A DNA stretch of 64,000 bases, taken from NCBI GenBank assembly GCA_025617745.1, contig CM046858.1:37899119-37963118 (forward strand), written 5' to 3'. The notes beneath the pieces are model-generated. The model was not told where the DNA came from. It ran no database searches and was given only the letters and a program-made list of their open reading frames with translations. This stretch comes from Heliocidaris erythrogramma (taxonomy: Eukaryota > Echinodermata > Echinoidea > Camarodonta > Echinometridae). The position numbers and the translations under genes were made by a program. Positions 1 to 12,137 of this stretch are shown here, piece after piece; positions within the stretch are counted from its first letter, which is position 1; each line of letters opens with the position of its first letter.

Positions 1-79
1 GTCTGGCCCCCTCCTCTGGGTGTCGATCCCGGGAAGGGAGGCCGTAGGGATGTATACCCCGGATATATATATCAAAAAA

Positions 80-720
80 AAAAAAAAAATTTAAATAGTT
101 TTTGAAGGTTTGAAATGCGAAAATTTTCGAAAGCTCGGTCGCTTTGCTCCCTCGCATAATTATTATCTTTCAGGATCTCGTAATTTCGCCCCCCCCCCCC
201 CCCTCAGTAGGCCTATATTGTTCTTAAATAGCTTAAAGGTTTCAAAATTTGAGAAAATAAAGATGTAATTGCTTTGCTCGATATATCATTTATGTGTCAT
301 ATGACTCCTGCTAAATATTTGCAAAGGTTCAACTTTTGAAAGAAATCTTAGCTTCAGGTACCCTTGCTGAATTTCTCAACTCTTTCTCAACCCTTTCAGG
401 GTTTTCGTTAGTTTTGCTCCCGATTGTAGAAGTGAGTGAATAGAAAACCGCTTATCAATGCATAAAATTTCGAGCTTCTCTACCTCTCAATTGCAAAATT
501 TCCTGGGTAAAATGCACAAGAAATTGCGTTTTTTAGGGTTAAAAATTGAACAATTTGCCGCTCGGACGTTTTGCTCCCTCACTGACGTAGAAAGAAGGTT
601 TGGGCACTCGGGGGGAGGGGGGGGACTTCATTTTTTGTCCCGGGTGCCATAATCCCTAGATACGCCACTGGCTTCGCTCCCTTGCCGGTCAACCCCCCCC
701 CCCCCCCCCTCCCCCCGATC
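80..720. repeat. Degenerate interspersed repeat with poly-C ends
   Basis: The words GCTTTGCTCCCTC, GGTTCAACTTTTGAAAGAAA and TTGCTTTGCTC recur at 60-160-bp spacing and resemble the array at 15,570-15,840. The block ends near CTAGATACGCCACTGGC and long C runs. No coding exon was seen in 1-1,045 apart from intron sequence of the TRPA-like gene. Confidence 0.5.
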
Positions 721-1045
721 ATGAACACGGATCGACAACCCTGTGCCCCCCCCCCCCCCCCATTGAAAAATCCTGGCTACGCCTGTGGCTGTGAAGTTAC
801 CAGTATGTTTTTGAAACTATGCGACTTTGAAAATAGTATGGTGTTTGTTTTATGCTAAAGTTTAATATATAATCAGATATCATTTTTTTTAATTGGTGTA
901 TATTGGAAAGTAGGCATACGCTATTGACATTATCTGTATCTTGACATGCTTAGAGCTCAGTAATCATGTTTTGTATGAATCTTAAATCATTCTCATACAG
1001 TTAAAAGTAATTTGCAGTATCTAAACTTGATTATTCATCATTTAC

Positions 1046-1165
1046 CTGGCATGTTTTTGATGAGCTTTGATGGGTGTGGTCCTCTCCCATGTATCATCAT
1101 CCAGACTCGATACAGACATCACTTCGCGCCATTTATCGTGACTTAAAATCAGATTGGCAATATTC
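1046..1165 (-). CDS. TRPA-like gene exon 13 (post-ankyrin linker)
   Basis: The acceptor cttgtgcacag gives G, completing GAG. Translation is NIANLILSHDKWREVMSVSS, then LDDDTWERTTPIKAHQKHA plus AG, before a GTAAAT donor (120 nt, phase 2 to 2). The sequence NGHENIANLILSHDKWREVM matches the helix-rich region between the ankyrin repeats and the first membrane segment in invertebrate TRPA-type proteins, as I recall them. The next exon would be beyond position 1. Confidence 0.68.
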
Positions 1166-4100
1166 CTGTGCACAAGAAAAACAGGTGAAAAGAGAATAAT
1201 AAAGAGGAAAATATAAAGGGGACGAATGAATGATGCAGGTGGATATTAAAGTTAAAAAAAAGTAAAGTTTGCAGTGCGTAGGGTGCGCGGTGGATGTACG
1301 TTGGGTCGACTTTGGCCCGAGTTGGCGTGGGTGTGTTTGGTGGATCGGCTCTGGCTTGTGTGCGCGTGGGTGTGTGTTTGGTGGACCAGCTATGGCTAGT
1401 GCAGTGTGCGTGTGGGTGTATGTTGGAAAATTGGTCTTGATCCAGGTAGGTGTGTGCGTGTGTGTGTGTGCGTGTTAGGGGATCGGATTGGGCTAGGGTG
1501 TCGTGGTGTTGTGCATGGGATCGGCTTTGGATAGGGTAGCCGTGGGGCGTGTGCGTGTGTATGTGTGAGTGTGTGTGGTGTTAGGGTCTTGGCTTTGGCC
1601 CTAGTAGGCGAATAAGACGAAAACGAGAGGGTAAGAGGGGTGGATGGAAGGATGTGAGAGAAAGATAGCTAGCTAGCTAGCTAAATGTGTATTTATGGGG
1701 GCAAAGTTGAGGAAGAGGGGAAATATTTCAGCAGTCTTACTCATGTCCGTTGTCAATGGCGTAATCGAGGCAGTTCAGTCCCTGCTTGTCACGCAGTACG
1801 ATGTCAGCATTCTCCTTGTAGACAAGAAGCTTCACCATGTCAATGTGGCCGTTCTTGCAGGCCAGATGCAGAGGTGTTATCTGGAAAGTTAGCAGAAAGG
1901 AATGTGAGTGGTAGCTATAATACGCCTGTCACACTTTGCCGGTTAAGACAAACGCATGAGAAACGAATGTCGATTGGCATCCGTTGATATATCCATTAAA
2001 ATGCGTTTCATGTCCATTTGATCCTTTAGATGGACGTTCATCGTCAGGCGATTTCCGTCAAAGCTGCCAGGAATCTTTGCGCATGCATACAAATTTTTCT
2101 CGCCAGAAACGGAGAACGAGATCCGGCCCTTGTCTGATGTTTGTGCGTTTTCTCCTGTGTGTGTACTGTATTTGGTCGTTTTCCACACGTTTCCATCCAA
2201 TAGGCGTCTTGCAGGGTCCGTTGGTGCAAGAGATGGGACGGATTGAACGGGCATGTACAGCACATCAAACGCATACACACTACATAGCCATCCTGCAGGA
2301 TGCCTACAGGACGACTACCGGTCAAAACGCATGTAGTTACGGATGACAAACGGACAGGACGGCCATAAGTCATGATTCCAGCGGGGCATCTCGTTTTTCC
2401 GAAGGTTCGTTTTTCCGAAGGTTCGTATTTCCGAAAATGAAAAATGGTTCATAATTCCGAAGGTTCGTATTTCCGAAAATGAAATGAGGTTCATAATTCC
2501 GAAAATGAAATAAGGTTCGTATTTCCGAAAGTGAAAAAGGGTTCGTATTTCCGAAAATGAAATAAGGTTCGTATTTCCGAAAGTGAAAAAGGGTTCGTAT
2601 TTCCGAAAATGAAATGAGGTTCGTATTTCCGAAAATGAAATAGGGTTCGTATTTCCGAAAATGAAATAAGGTTCGTATTTCCGAAAATGAAATATGGTTC
2701 GTATTTCCGAAAAATGAAATAGGGTTCATAATTCCTGGTAAAAAAGGGCGAATTCATCAGGAGCAGAGGTGTAGCAACCGGGGGTGGGGAGGGGGGAGGG
2801 CACGCCCCCACCCCTTCCTCATCGGATGGCGAAAAAATAAGAAAAAAGGAAAGAAAATGGAATAGGAAAGAAGACGGTTGGACCCCTTCCGGCAACCCCC
2901 ACCCTATTCCACCAGCGGCGTCTTAGATTAGCTTTAAGATTATTCCAAAAGACTTGTGCCTCCAATGGTGCCAGTGCTCTCACAATGGTTATACTCTAGC
3001 TACACCACTGTTAAAGGAAAATTTAGGGTCACGATAGGATATTATTGTTTTAATTGCCATCTTCAAAAAGCAGATCTCTTTTCGACGAAAAGCACCTCCC
3101 CCACCCCCGCAATGAATAAAAAAATAAAATGGAGACACAAAACTGGGAAGGTTTATAAAAGAGGAGAGAAGAAAAGAAAAGAGACGAAAATAAGAGGACG
3201 AGAATAGAAGAATCGAATAAGTATTTATGTGTGTGTGTGTATGCGTGTGTGGAGTGTCGTAGTCGAACGGTTTACAGCGCTTGACTGGAAACGCGAAGGT
3301 TGGGGGTTTGATCCCTGGTACGGCACCTATGGCCTTTTTGTTGTAAAAAAAATGATAGCAACTTACAATTTACGAGCGCGCGAAGCTAGCGACCAAAAAT
3401 AATTGTGCCTTTCCGTTGTGAAAAATCATAAAAAATAACATATTTCGGCATATAATGACTGAAATACGAGGATATTCGGGCACCTCGCTCCCTGAATATG
3501 AGGTGTGAGTTGCCGAAATATCGGCACTTTCAAAATCTGGGGGGGGGGGGTTGGCTGCAGCCCCTCTTCTCGTACGCCTATGCCTATGCCTATGTTGAGT
3601 ACACAGTTGCATTTATTTTAACTTGCGATTGTTTCAAATAATTCGCTTCAACTCCTTATAAGGCGGGGCACTGGTTGATAAAAGCCATTAAATTAGGTCA
3701 GAATGTTTTCTTCTACATGTGTAATTCCTTATTTCTATTTTTTACGATGAGGATTGTTTTACTCTCAATGTCCTTTGGTGTTTTGTAATTCGTTATGCTT
3801 GTAAAAGTTATTTCAAACTTCAGGTCAGCGGTTGTAACTGTCGGCGGGAAGGTACTCAAAATGTTGTAATTGTTTGGATTATCTGGTAACAAAATCATTA
3901 TTCTATAGACAATATCTCCTTTTTTTACTTGCTCACTAGCGCGTAAGATTTAGAAACGGAATAGTTTGGGACAGGGAACGCCCTTCATTAGGGCGAGTGA
4001 AGTGCCCAAATATTCCATATTAGTAGGGTTAAGTAATATTATTCATGGCTCATTATTACATGTTCTATATTTGCCTTTTGATGGCGAAATTGCATTTCCA

Positions 4101-7100
4101 TTACAATTTTTTTTTAATGGATTTATTTTTTTTCTAACTCGCTTCGCTCGCTTGCAAATTGTAGAAACGGGGAGTATGATATTCTGCCAAGAGGCATCAG
4201 CTCCCCCTTTCAAAAACATTACGTGGCCATGTTCTGCTTGTAAAGATCTACTTGGAACTTTGGTGTGTCTCATTTTCCAAAGCGGTATATACATTATATA
4301 AATAACTTCAAGCCAATTTCGTTGTAGCAAATTTAATCCGGAAAGCGATCATTCACTTTCTTCAATGTATTTGTAATCACCGAAGCAATATCATTTTATG
4401 AGAAATGAAACATGTATTCCTGAGGCGCTCGCTCTCTACGCTCGCTCACAAATATTGGTTATTATAATAGGAACAATGATATCAGGGGCGTATCCAGGGG
4501 GCGCAACAGGCGCACGCCCCCCCCCCCCCCCCACTATTGGCCGTCGTAAAAAAAAATCCTCATACCAATTGAAAATATTGTTCATTAAATTGGTCACATA
4601 TAGCACTATTTTGTATCACAGCCCTTCTTCAGAAGCAAAAATTTTCCAAAGACCCCTCCCCCATGACGGCGATCAATAATTCCTGGCGCCCCCCCCCCCC
4701 CCCTATTGGGAAATCCTGGATACGCCACTGATGATATAATGATAATAATATTAATAATATTAACAATAATGATGATAATAATAATAATTATAATAATAAT
4801 AATATTAATAATAAAAATGATAATAATAATCATAATAATAATGATAATTATGATAGGAATTACGATAATAATGGCTATTTCTCTGGATATTATAATTGTT
4901 ATCATCATTGTTATGATTATTGAGTACGAAATTAATATCTTTACACTTGGCCGTCTTTCCCCTCCTCCCTATCCGAAATACGGATTGACGCCGTATTCTC
5001 TGAATTTACAACCCTTTTTCATTTTCGGAAATACGAACCCTTTTTCATTTTCGGAAATACGAACCCTATTTCATTTTCGGAAATACGAACCCTTTTTCAT
5101 TTTCGGAAATACGAACCCTTTTTCATTTTCGGAAATACGAACCCTTTTTTCATTTTCGGAAATACGAACCCTATTTCATTTTCGGAAATACGAACCCTAT
5201 TTCATTTTCGGAAATACGAACCCTTTTTCATTTTCGGAAAAACGAACCTTCAGAAAAACGAACCTTCGGAGTAACGAACCTTCGGAATAACGAACCTTCG
5301 GAATTATGAACCTTCGGAAAAACGGACATGTAACCGATTCCAGCATATCTACAGGATATTTACAGCACATCCACAGTATATAAACAGGGCATGAAACTGA
5401 TGTTTGATTTGTTCTCTGACATCCGATGTACGTTCCATGCGTCACTCGTTCCTCGTGCGTTTTGTCCGGTGGGCATGCAGTGCATGTTCGTTTCTCATGC
5501 GTTTGCGCACGTTCCACTGTGCTGTATACAATCGCCCCAGGTGTCTTGTTTGCGCGTTTTATTTGGCCCATGGACCGTGCATGTACGCTCCTGCAAAATG
5601 GAAATTTACACTTTGTCTACCGGATTGACGATATGAACAACGGATAAAAAAAAATACCACCCGTTTCTTGTACGTTGGGCCGATCCGGCGATGTGTGACA
5701 GGGGCATAATAAATACTTACATGATTAGTTACCTCACTCACACTTCGGTGATATTTGAATTTGATAATGGATTTGAAATCCAACGGGGGCGATCTGATTT
5801 ATGTATTGCTTTGTCAAAATTCCACCTATTGTCTCAGCAGAAAATTAATCAAATGGGAGGCTAAACGACAACTTGGAAGATTTTTCAAAATCGCCGTTCC
5901 GCCTCTGTAAATCATGACGATCTCCACAATGTTCAAGGAAAATGTTTTCACAACAAGAGAGGCCTACAAAGGTCCCTTCCAAGGCGATTTTCTTCTAAGA
6001 ACGCCCGATTGCGGTGATTCTGATTCGAGTGTGAGATAAGATATCGCAACAGTTAAGCATTTTTTCATTCAAGATCAAGTTTTCACAGTGTTTACTTTCC
6101 GTTGGAGAAAATTCTTACTTCTTACCTTGCAAAATTACGGATAATCGTCAATTGAGGTTGATATTGTATCCAAAAGTGTTAACCATAACCAGACGTTGAC
6201 GTGGTCATAAATTAATGGACTATTTGCTTGAATTAATATTTCAACTGCAATAAAGTTAACCAGCAAGCAAGGATCTTCTAGAGCAGAAAGCTATGATAAA
6301 CCTACCTCGTACAAGTCCGTTTCATCAATCCGAGCCTTGGCCTTGAGTAGTTGCTTGACTGTTCTAATCCAGCCATTAGCTGCTGCGAGGTGTAAAGATG
6401 TACGCTCCAGTGCATCATCAAAGTTTCTATGAGAAGAGCATAGTGATTATTCATCAAGATCAGAAAAACACACCTTCCCTAATCTAAATATTTCCCCCCC
6501 CCCCCTTTTTTTTTTTTTTTTTTTTGCATCGCTGTGCAACAAATATGATGTTACGTGGAGAAGGTTTACGGTTCACCATGTGTGTTGGTAGGAGGAAAGG
6601 GAAAAGGAAATTAGAGATGGATAGACGAGAAAGGATGACAAGAGAGAAAAGAAGAAATAATCTTTCGTGACAATGGGTGAAGTCCTGAAAAGGACTGTAG
6701 ACCAGATGAGATGAGATGAGAAGACTTGGTTGATGATCGGTGGATGAGCAGCGATGGATAGAGTAGCGAAGGTTGAGTAGATGAGGCTTGAGAACCTTCG
6801 CTACTCTATCCATCGCTGCTCATCCACCGATCATCAACCAAGTCTTCTCATCTCATCTCATCTGGTCTACAGTCCTTTTCAGGACTTCACCCATTGTCAC
6901 GAAAGATTATTTCTTCTTTTCTCTCTTGTCATCCTTTCTCGTCTATCCATCTCTAATTTCCTTTTCCCTTTCCTCCTACCAACACACATGGTGAACCGTA
7001 AACCTTCTCCACGTTATAAGCTCCACCATGCAAACCTTCAAAGATCATCAAATATGATGTTATTCCCATGTATTTCTTATAACTGCCCTGTCTTTCTGTA

Positions 7101-8503
7101 CTAAATGCGGTTGTGCATTGTTACATTTCTATTTATTGAATTTACTATAATAAGACGTACATTGTTTTTATAAAATTTCAGTGGAATTGCTCCCTCCTCC
7201 CCCCCCCCCCTTTTTTTTTTATTATATTTGACTGGAATACGAAGGTCAATACATTCGTGAGAAAATGTGCAGACAAAATGCAAAAGTTTAGTAGGATGAT
7301 ATTATCAGTGTAACCTGTAAAATCAATATTTCTACGCAAAACAATTTAATCCGGAAATGGGCTCAATTATTTTATTTTGGACTTTTGAAACATTTTTGCT
7401 TTGGTTTAATTGACGATTAGGACCTATGCGACGATCCTCCTTCTGGATATCGTGATTTAGAATGGGAAGGCAGGAGCAGGAACAGTTATAATTACGAAAG
7501 CATTGTATTCTTGGTGGGGTAACTAAGCTCCCTCGATTTGATTTGCTTTGATTTATTCACCAACAGCTAATGAGAAAAATACTACTTTCAAATTATGATA
7601 TCCAAATATAAAAGAAAAGAGATTAGTTGATAGGTACTAGGACCTATAATTTAGCACATGTGTGATATTCGAGCCTAATCCCTCACAACAAAGCAATTTT
7701 ATTTTACGTATCATTGACGTCAGCCTTTGCCTTGATGAGTTCCTGCACGGTGAGGTCATGTCCAGCCTCTGAGGCATAGTGGAGCGGTGTGTTACCCTGG
7801 TCATCCGAGTTGCCAACGACGTCGCTTCGCTTCCATCTAATCAATGCTGCAACCGTTCTACAAAGTGTTACATGCATAGAGTATGACGTGATATCAATCA
7901 TGAACATTGCCGATATCTATCAATCGTATTTTCTAGGGTAAATGTATCTATTTAATCCTTAATTTTCATGGTATACGTTGTTTGTATCTTCACGACCAAT
8001 ACATCTTATACAAACTAGTATATATATATATATATATATGTGTGTGGATGTGTGTGTCTGTGTGTCTGTGTGAGGGTGCGTTTGTTTAGCATTATGTCCG
8101 AGGACATTTTCGGACAGAGAACAAAAAAAAATCATGACAACAATGGTCCTCGGAAGGCGGACAATAGTCCTCGAACGTCGAACAATGAATTTATGCCTTA
8201 TTCCGTCGACTGTCCGAGGACGAGTAACAATAGAGGAACAATAGTTGTCCTCGGAAGTAAAGCCATGTAAACGTGTGGGTGTGTGTGTGTGTGTGTGTCC
8301 GTGTGGGCGTGTTTAGCCGTATGTCCGAGGACATTTTTTGGACAGAGAACAAAAAAAACCCATGTAAACAATGGTCCTCGGAAGCCGGACAATAGTCCTC
8401 GAACTTCGAACAATGTATTTGTGCCTTATTCCGTCGACTGTCTGAGGACGGAGGAACAATAGAGGAACAGTACCTGTCCTCGGAAATAAAGCCATAGAAG
8501 ACT

Positions 8504-8541
<38 letters not shown>

Positions 8542-11500
8542 ATGTTTACGCATTCAAACCGATGACATCGAACAAAGAGAACAATGGGTCATCGGTTGTC
8601 AACAATTGGTGAGGTTTATTCCGTCAATGAATTTTGTGACGGAATTCAATAGTGGAGTCATCGGTTGAAATTCGAACAATAGAAAACATAGATGTGTGGG
8701 TGTGTGTGTGTGTATTATTTCGGCAGCAGGTGGGTGTGTTGCCGGCTTCTTCTTGGTGACCTTCTTGGTACTATCCTTCTCAGCCATCTTGGTAAACGTT
8801 TCGTCGCGAAGTGAAGGTGAGGTGGGGTGGGGAAGGGGAGTAGGTTTAAGTGGAGAAAGTTTGAATTCTTTTTAATTTACCCCCCCCCCCCCCTTTTTTT
8901 TTTTTTTTTGGATTGGGGGTTTTTTCCTCCAAGAGGGGGTAGTTTTAGGAAAGTTCCTCCAGCTTCTTTCTTAGTTTCGTTTTGTTTTATTATTAAAATA
9001 TTTTGAATATAATTATTGTTAGGGACATTGCTGATATTTGTTACATGTACATTATGTTATGTTCACTTGGAGTTATATATGACGTGCTTTATAACTTGTG
9101 TATGTATTTGGTTTTATTACTATTATGGTATGTACTTCAATTTAGAGGAATAAACAAAAACACTTATAAAAAAAAGTATTATACATATAGGGCATGCTTT
9201 GGAGTGGAATATACCGCGATATGTGCATCCAAAGCTTTTGAATTTCTCATGTGCATTATATGTCACCGAGGCCGTAGGCAGACGTGAGATATAATGCACG
9301 AGAGAAATTCTATATCTATGGATGCACATTTTACGGTATTTTGACGACAATGAGCATGTACTATGCGTTATATACGATGAGAAACTGCTTGTGGGAGCTC
9401 ACCAAACAATTAACATTCCAACCGCCATCACAACTCATAAAGTGCAAATGCGTAAATTCATTGTGACGTCACACAGCCAGTTCAAAATAAATGTGTGGCA
9501 TTCCATGCGCGCTGATGTAATTTAGTTGTGCGCAGCTTTGGCCTTATGGGATTTTGTACACAAATAAGCGTGCAAAAATTGTTGTTACATACCACGCGCG
9601 GTCGTGGTCATGTAACAATTTACGCAATGGCAAGAAGAATGAATCTGACCAATCAGAAACCTTCTTTTAAGGGACCCATCTTATATATATATATATTATA
9701 CAAATATCCCATGCAGTGAGAGACTCTGGTTAAAATTATACATTCGAGGAGGCGGTGGTATAGTACATTTTTCTTGAGGGGCGTAGCCCCGAAAGAAAAA
9801 TGTACTATACCACCACCTCCGAGAATGTATAATTTTAACCAGAGTGTCGAACAAAATGTATGGGATATTTGATTTATATCCTAATCCTTCTTGTTGACGT
9901 GAAATGCTTTTGTAGAGCAAATTTCAACGTGTGCATTGATTTTACACTGTAAATTATCTTGTCCCGACTTATTACGTGCCCCGGCATAGAATCGAGAAAG
10001 GATTGAATCGAGTTCGGCAATTTCTACACTGTCTAGATCATCAAAATTCACACCAATCGTGTCACAGAACTCCCTGAATATTGCTAAACCATACCTTACA
10101 GTTTTTCTCGTATTCGTACTATCCACAGAGTTGATGAATTCTTCAATATCCTCATTTTCAATAAGTTTAAATCTCGATGCATTTCCGAGTGCACTGGACG
10201 CAGCCATCTTGTCTGTTTGTAAACAAATCTTACCTCTCGACCTACACACAAAAAAAGTTGCTTCCGTTTGTGCGGCAAATTCTTCAATACGACTTTTCAG
10301 CTGAACGAGCGGATACTGCAGTGTTACATAGCCGGGGGTAGCCGAACCATCGGGAGGCTTCGCGTGTGCCACTGTTAGAAAGCAGCTGAGTAACCTCATT
10401 TGCATAAAATGTGCCCAAAATTTTTTTTGGGCACATTTTATGCAAATTAGGAGGTGTTTCAGGCACTTTGTATGCAAATTAGCTAGTATTTCCCTACCAT
10501 CATTTTGATGGTAGAAATATATTTGGTCATGTGACCGTGTTTTGACCAATAACAAAATAAGAAGTTTTGTGATTAGGATATAAATATATATATATGCAGC
10601 ATGGAAATACCCACATGGGAGTCTACCCGGGGTCTACCAACCCCGGGTCGATTACAACACTTATTGCCACCGCACACCTTACGATCGGTCTGCGATCCGA
10701 TTTCAGAAGAAAATGTAATATCATTTGACAAATCATTTAAAAACAAACATATTTGTGATAGAGGGTCTGAATAGTCATACAGATAGTAAAATCAATAAAA
10801 CGGCTTTTGCTGAGTTTTCTAGTCGGTGGAATGGCCAAATCGGCTCCGAGTCGCAGTGACGTCACAAAAATCGTACGACTGCCTACGATTTGAAACTAAA
10901 TTTGCCTTTATTCCCTGTAGAAAGCTGACAGCTCACCAAAACCCTATGTTTAGTATTCATAATACTTTTAAGATTTCATTTGTTAAAATGCCAGTATTTA
11001 ATGCCATAGCGATTTATTCCACAAATAGGATAGCAGACCGACCGTAAGGGGTGCGGTGGCCTTTATATGCGACGTATTTTTCTAGCAATTTAGTCCCCCC
11101 GGTTAGATAAGAATCCCAACTGCCTATATCACAATCATCCTAGACACTATAGATTATTGTCAACCCAGAGTTGTCTTTGTGTCCATTAATCAACCTAGGG
11201 TAAATAACAATTCCTGTTGTCTATATCACAGGCATCCACATATTTGAGTCTGGGTTGACAAGAAATTAAAACATCTGAGACACTTAAGATAAAAACAATT
11301 GGAATTGTTATCTACCCTGGGTTGACTTAATGGACACAAAGACAACTCTGGTTTGAAAATATACAAAAGTGTCTAGGATGATTGTCATATAGGTAGTTGG
11401 GATTCTTATCTACCCTGGTGGACTAAATGGCCACAGATACTACTCTGGGTTGACAATAAATTAAAACATCTGGGACACCTGTGATAAAAATATTTGGAAG

Positions 11501-12105
11501 TGTTATCTACCCTGGGTTGACTAAATGGCCAGAAACATACGTAAAATGTTTAAGTTCCCGAGTCGACCCGGGGTTAGTCTACCCGGGGGCCCTACCCCGG
11601 GTAGACTATCATGTGGGTGTTTCCATTACTGCATATATATAATGATATAAATGTATAAATTGGTTGATATTGTTATCCTTAAAACTTTAAGAATTTTGAA
11701 GGGTTTACTCTGTATGTCCTTTCTTGGCGGCATCGAGAACGAATTCGACAATATCGTCATCATTGACACCATGGAGTTTAGACCCGTGATGAAGCAGAAG
11801 CTACAAGGAAAGATCAAAACAGAACAAGCAACATCATAACCATCGTCATCATCATCCACATTATGCTAATCCTTTAAAGTCATCTTTATCCCCTGCAATG
11901 CCATGGTCATTATCATCTTCTTCACCATCGACATCATCCTAAGCATTGATCATACATCGCCACCCTATCAATCATTCATCATCATCTTCATCATCATCAT
12001 CATCATCTTTATCAACATTATCATCACCACCACCATTATCATCACCACGATCATCAGCAAAATCAACGTTATATTCCTTATTATCACAATCATCATCTTT
12101 ATCAC

Positions 12106-12137
<32 letters not shown>

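Larger units (their letters stand above)
1925..5702. mobile_element. TU-like foldback composite transposon (3.8 kb)
   Basis: The outer ends are inverted: CCTGTCACAC..TGCCGG at 1,925 and CCGGCGATGTGTGACAGG ending at 5,702. ATAATA occurs just outside each end. Both outer flanks are rich in GCATGAGAAACGAA-like words. Inside them are long arms made of short tandem repeats in opposite orientation (2,385-2,740 and 5,010-5,325). The centre (2.75-5.0 kb) holds unrelated sequence and other insertions. Long arms with short tandem outer repeats recall the sea urchin TU foldback transposons. The family assignment is inferred. It fills most of TRPA-like intron 11. Confidence 0.6.

Noticed and set aside
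2370..2895. Frames with repeated GNTNPFSFSEIRTLFHFRKY-type motifs, also at 5.0-5.3 kb
   Set aside because: The 24-bp tandem repeat is a multiple of three, so every frame gives a repetitive peptide. There is no other coding evidence.
4706..4950. Long Ile/Met-rich frames on both strands
   Set aside because: They are translations of the (AAT/ATG)n microsatellite.
6484..7104. Two similar ~100-residue frames on opposite strands
   Set aside because: They are the same sequence read from the two arms of the perfect inverted repeat, with no evidence of coding.
8599..8787. Minus frame starting MAEKDSTKKVTKKKPATHPP, resembling a basic N-terminal exon
   Set aside because: It runs straight into a TG microsatellite with no donor near the end of the coding-like part, and it is not needed for the exon chain.
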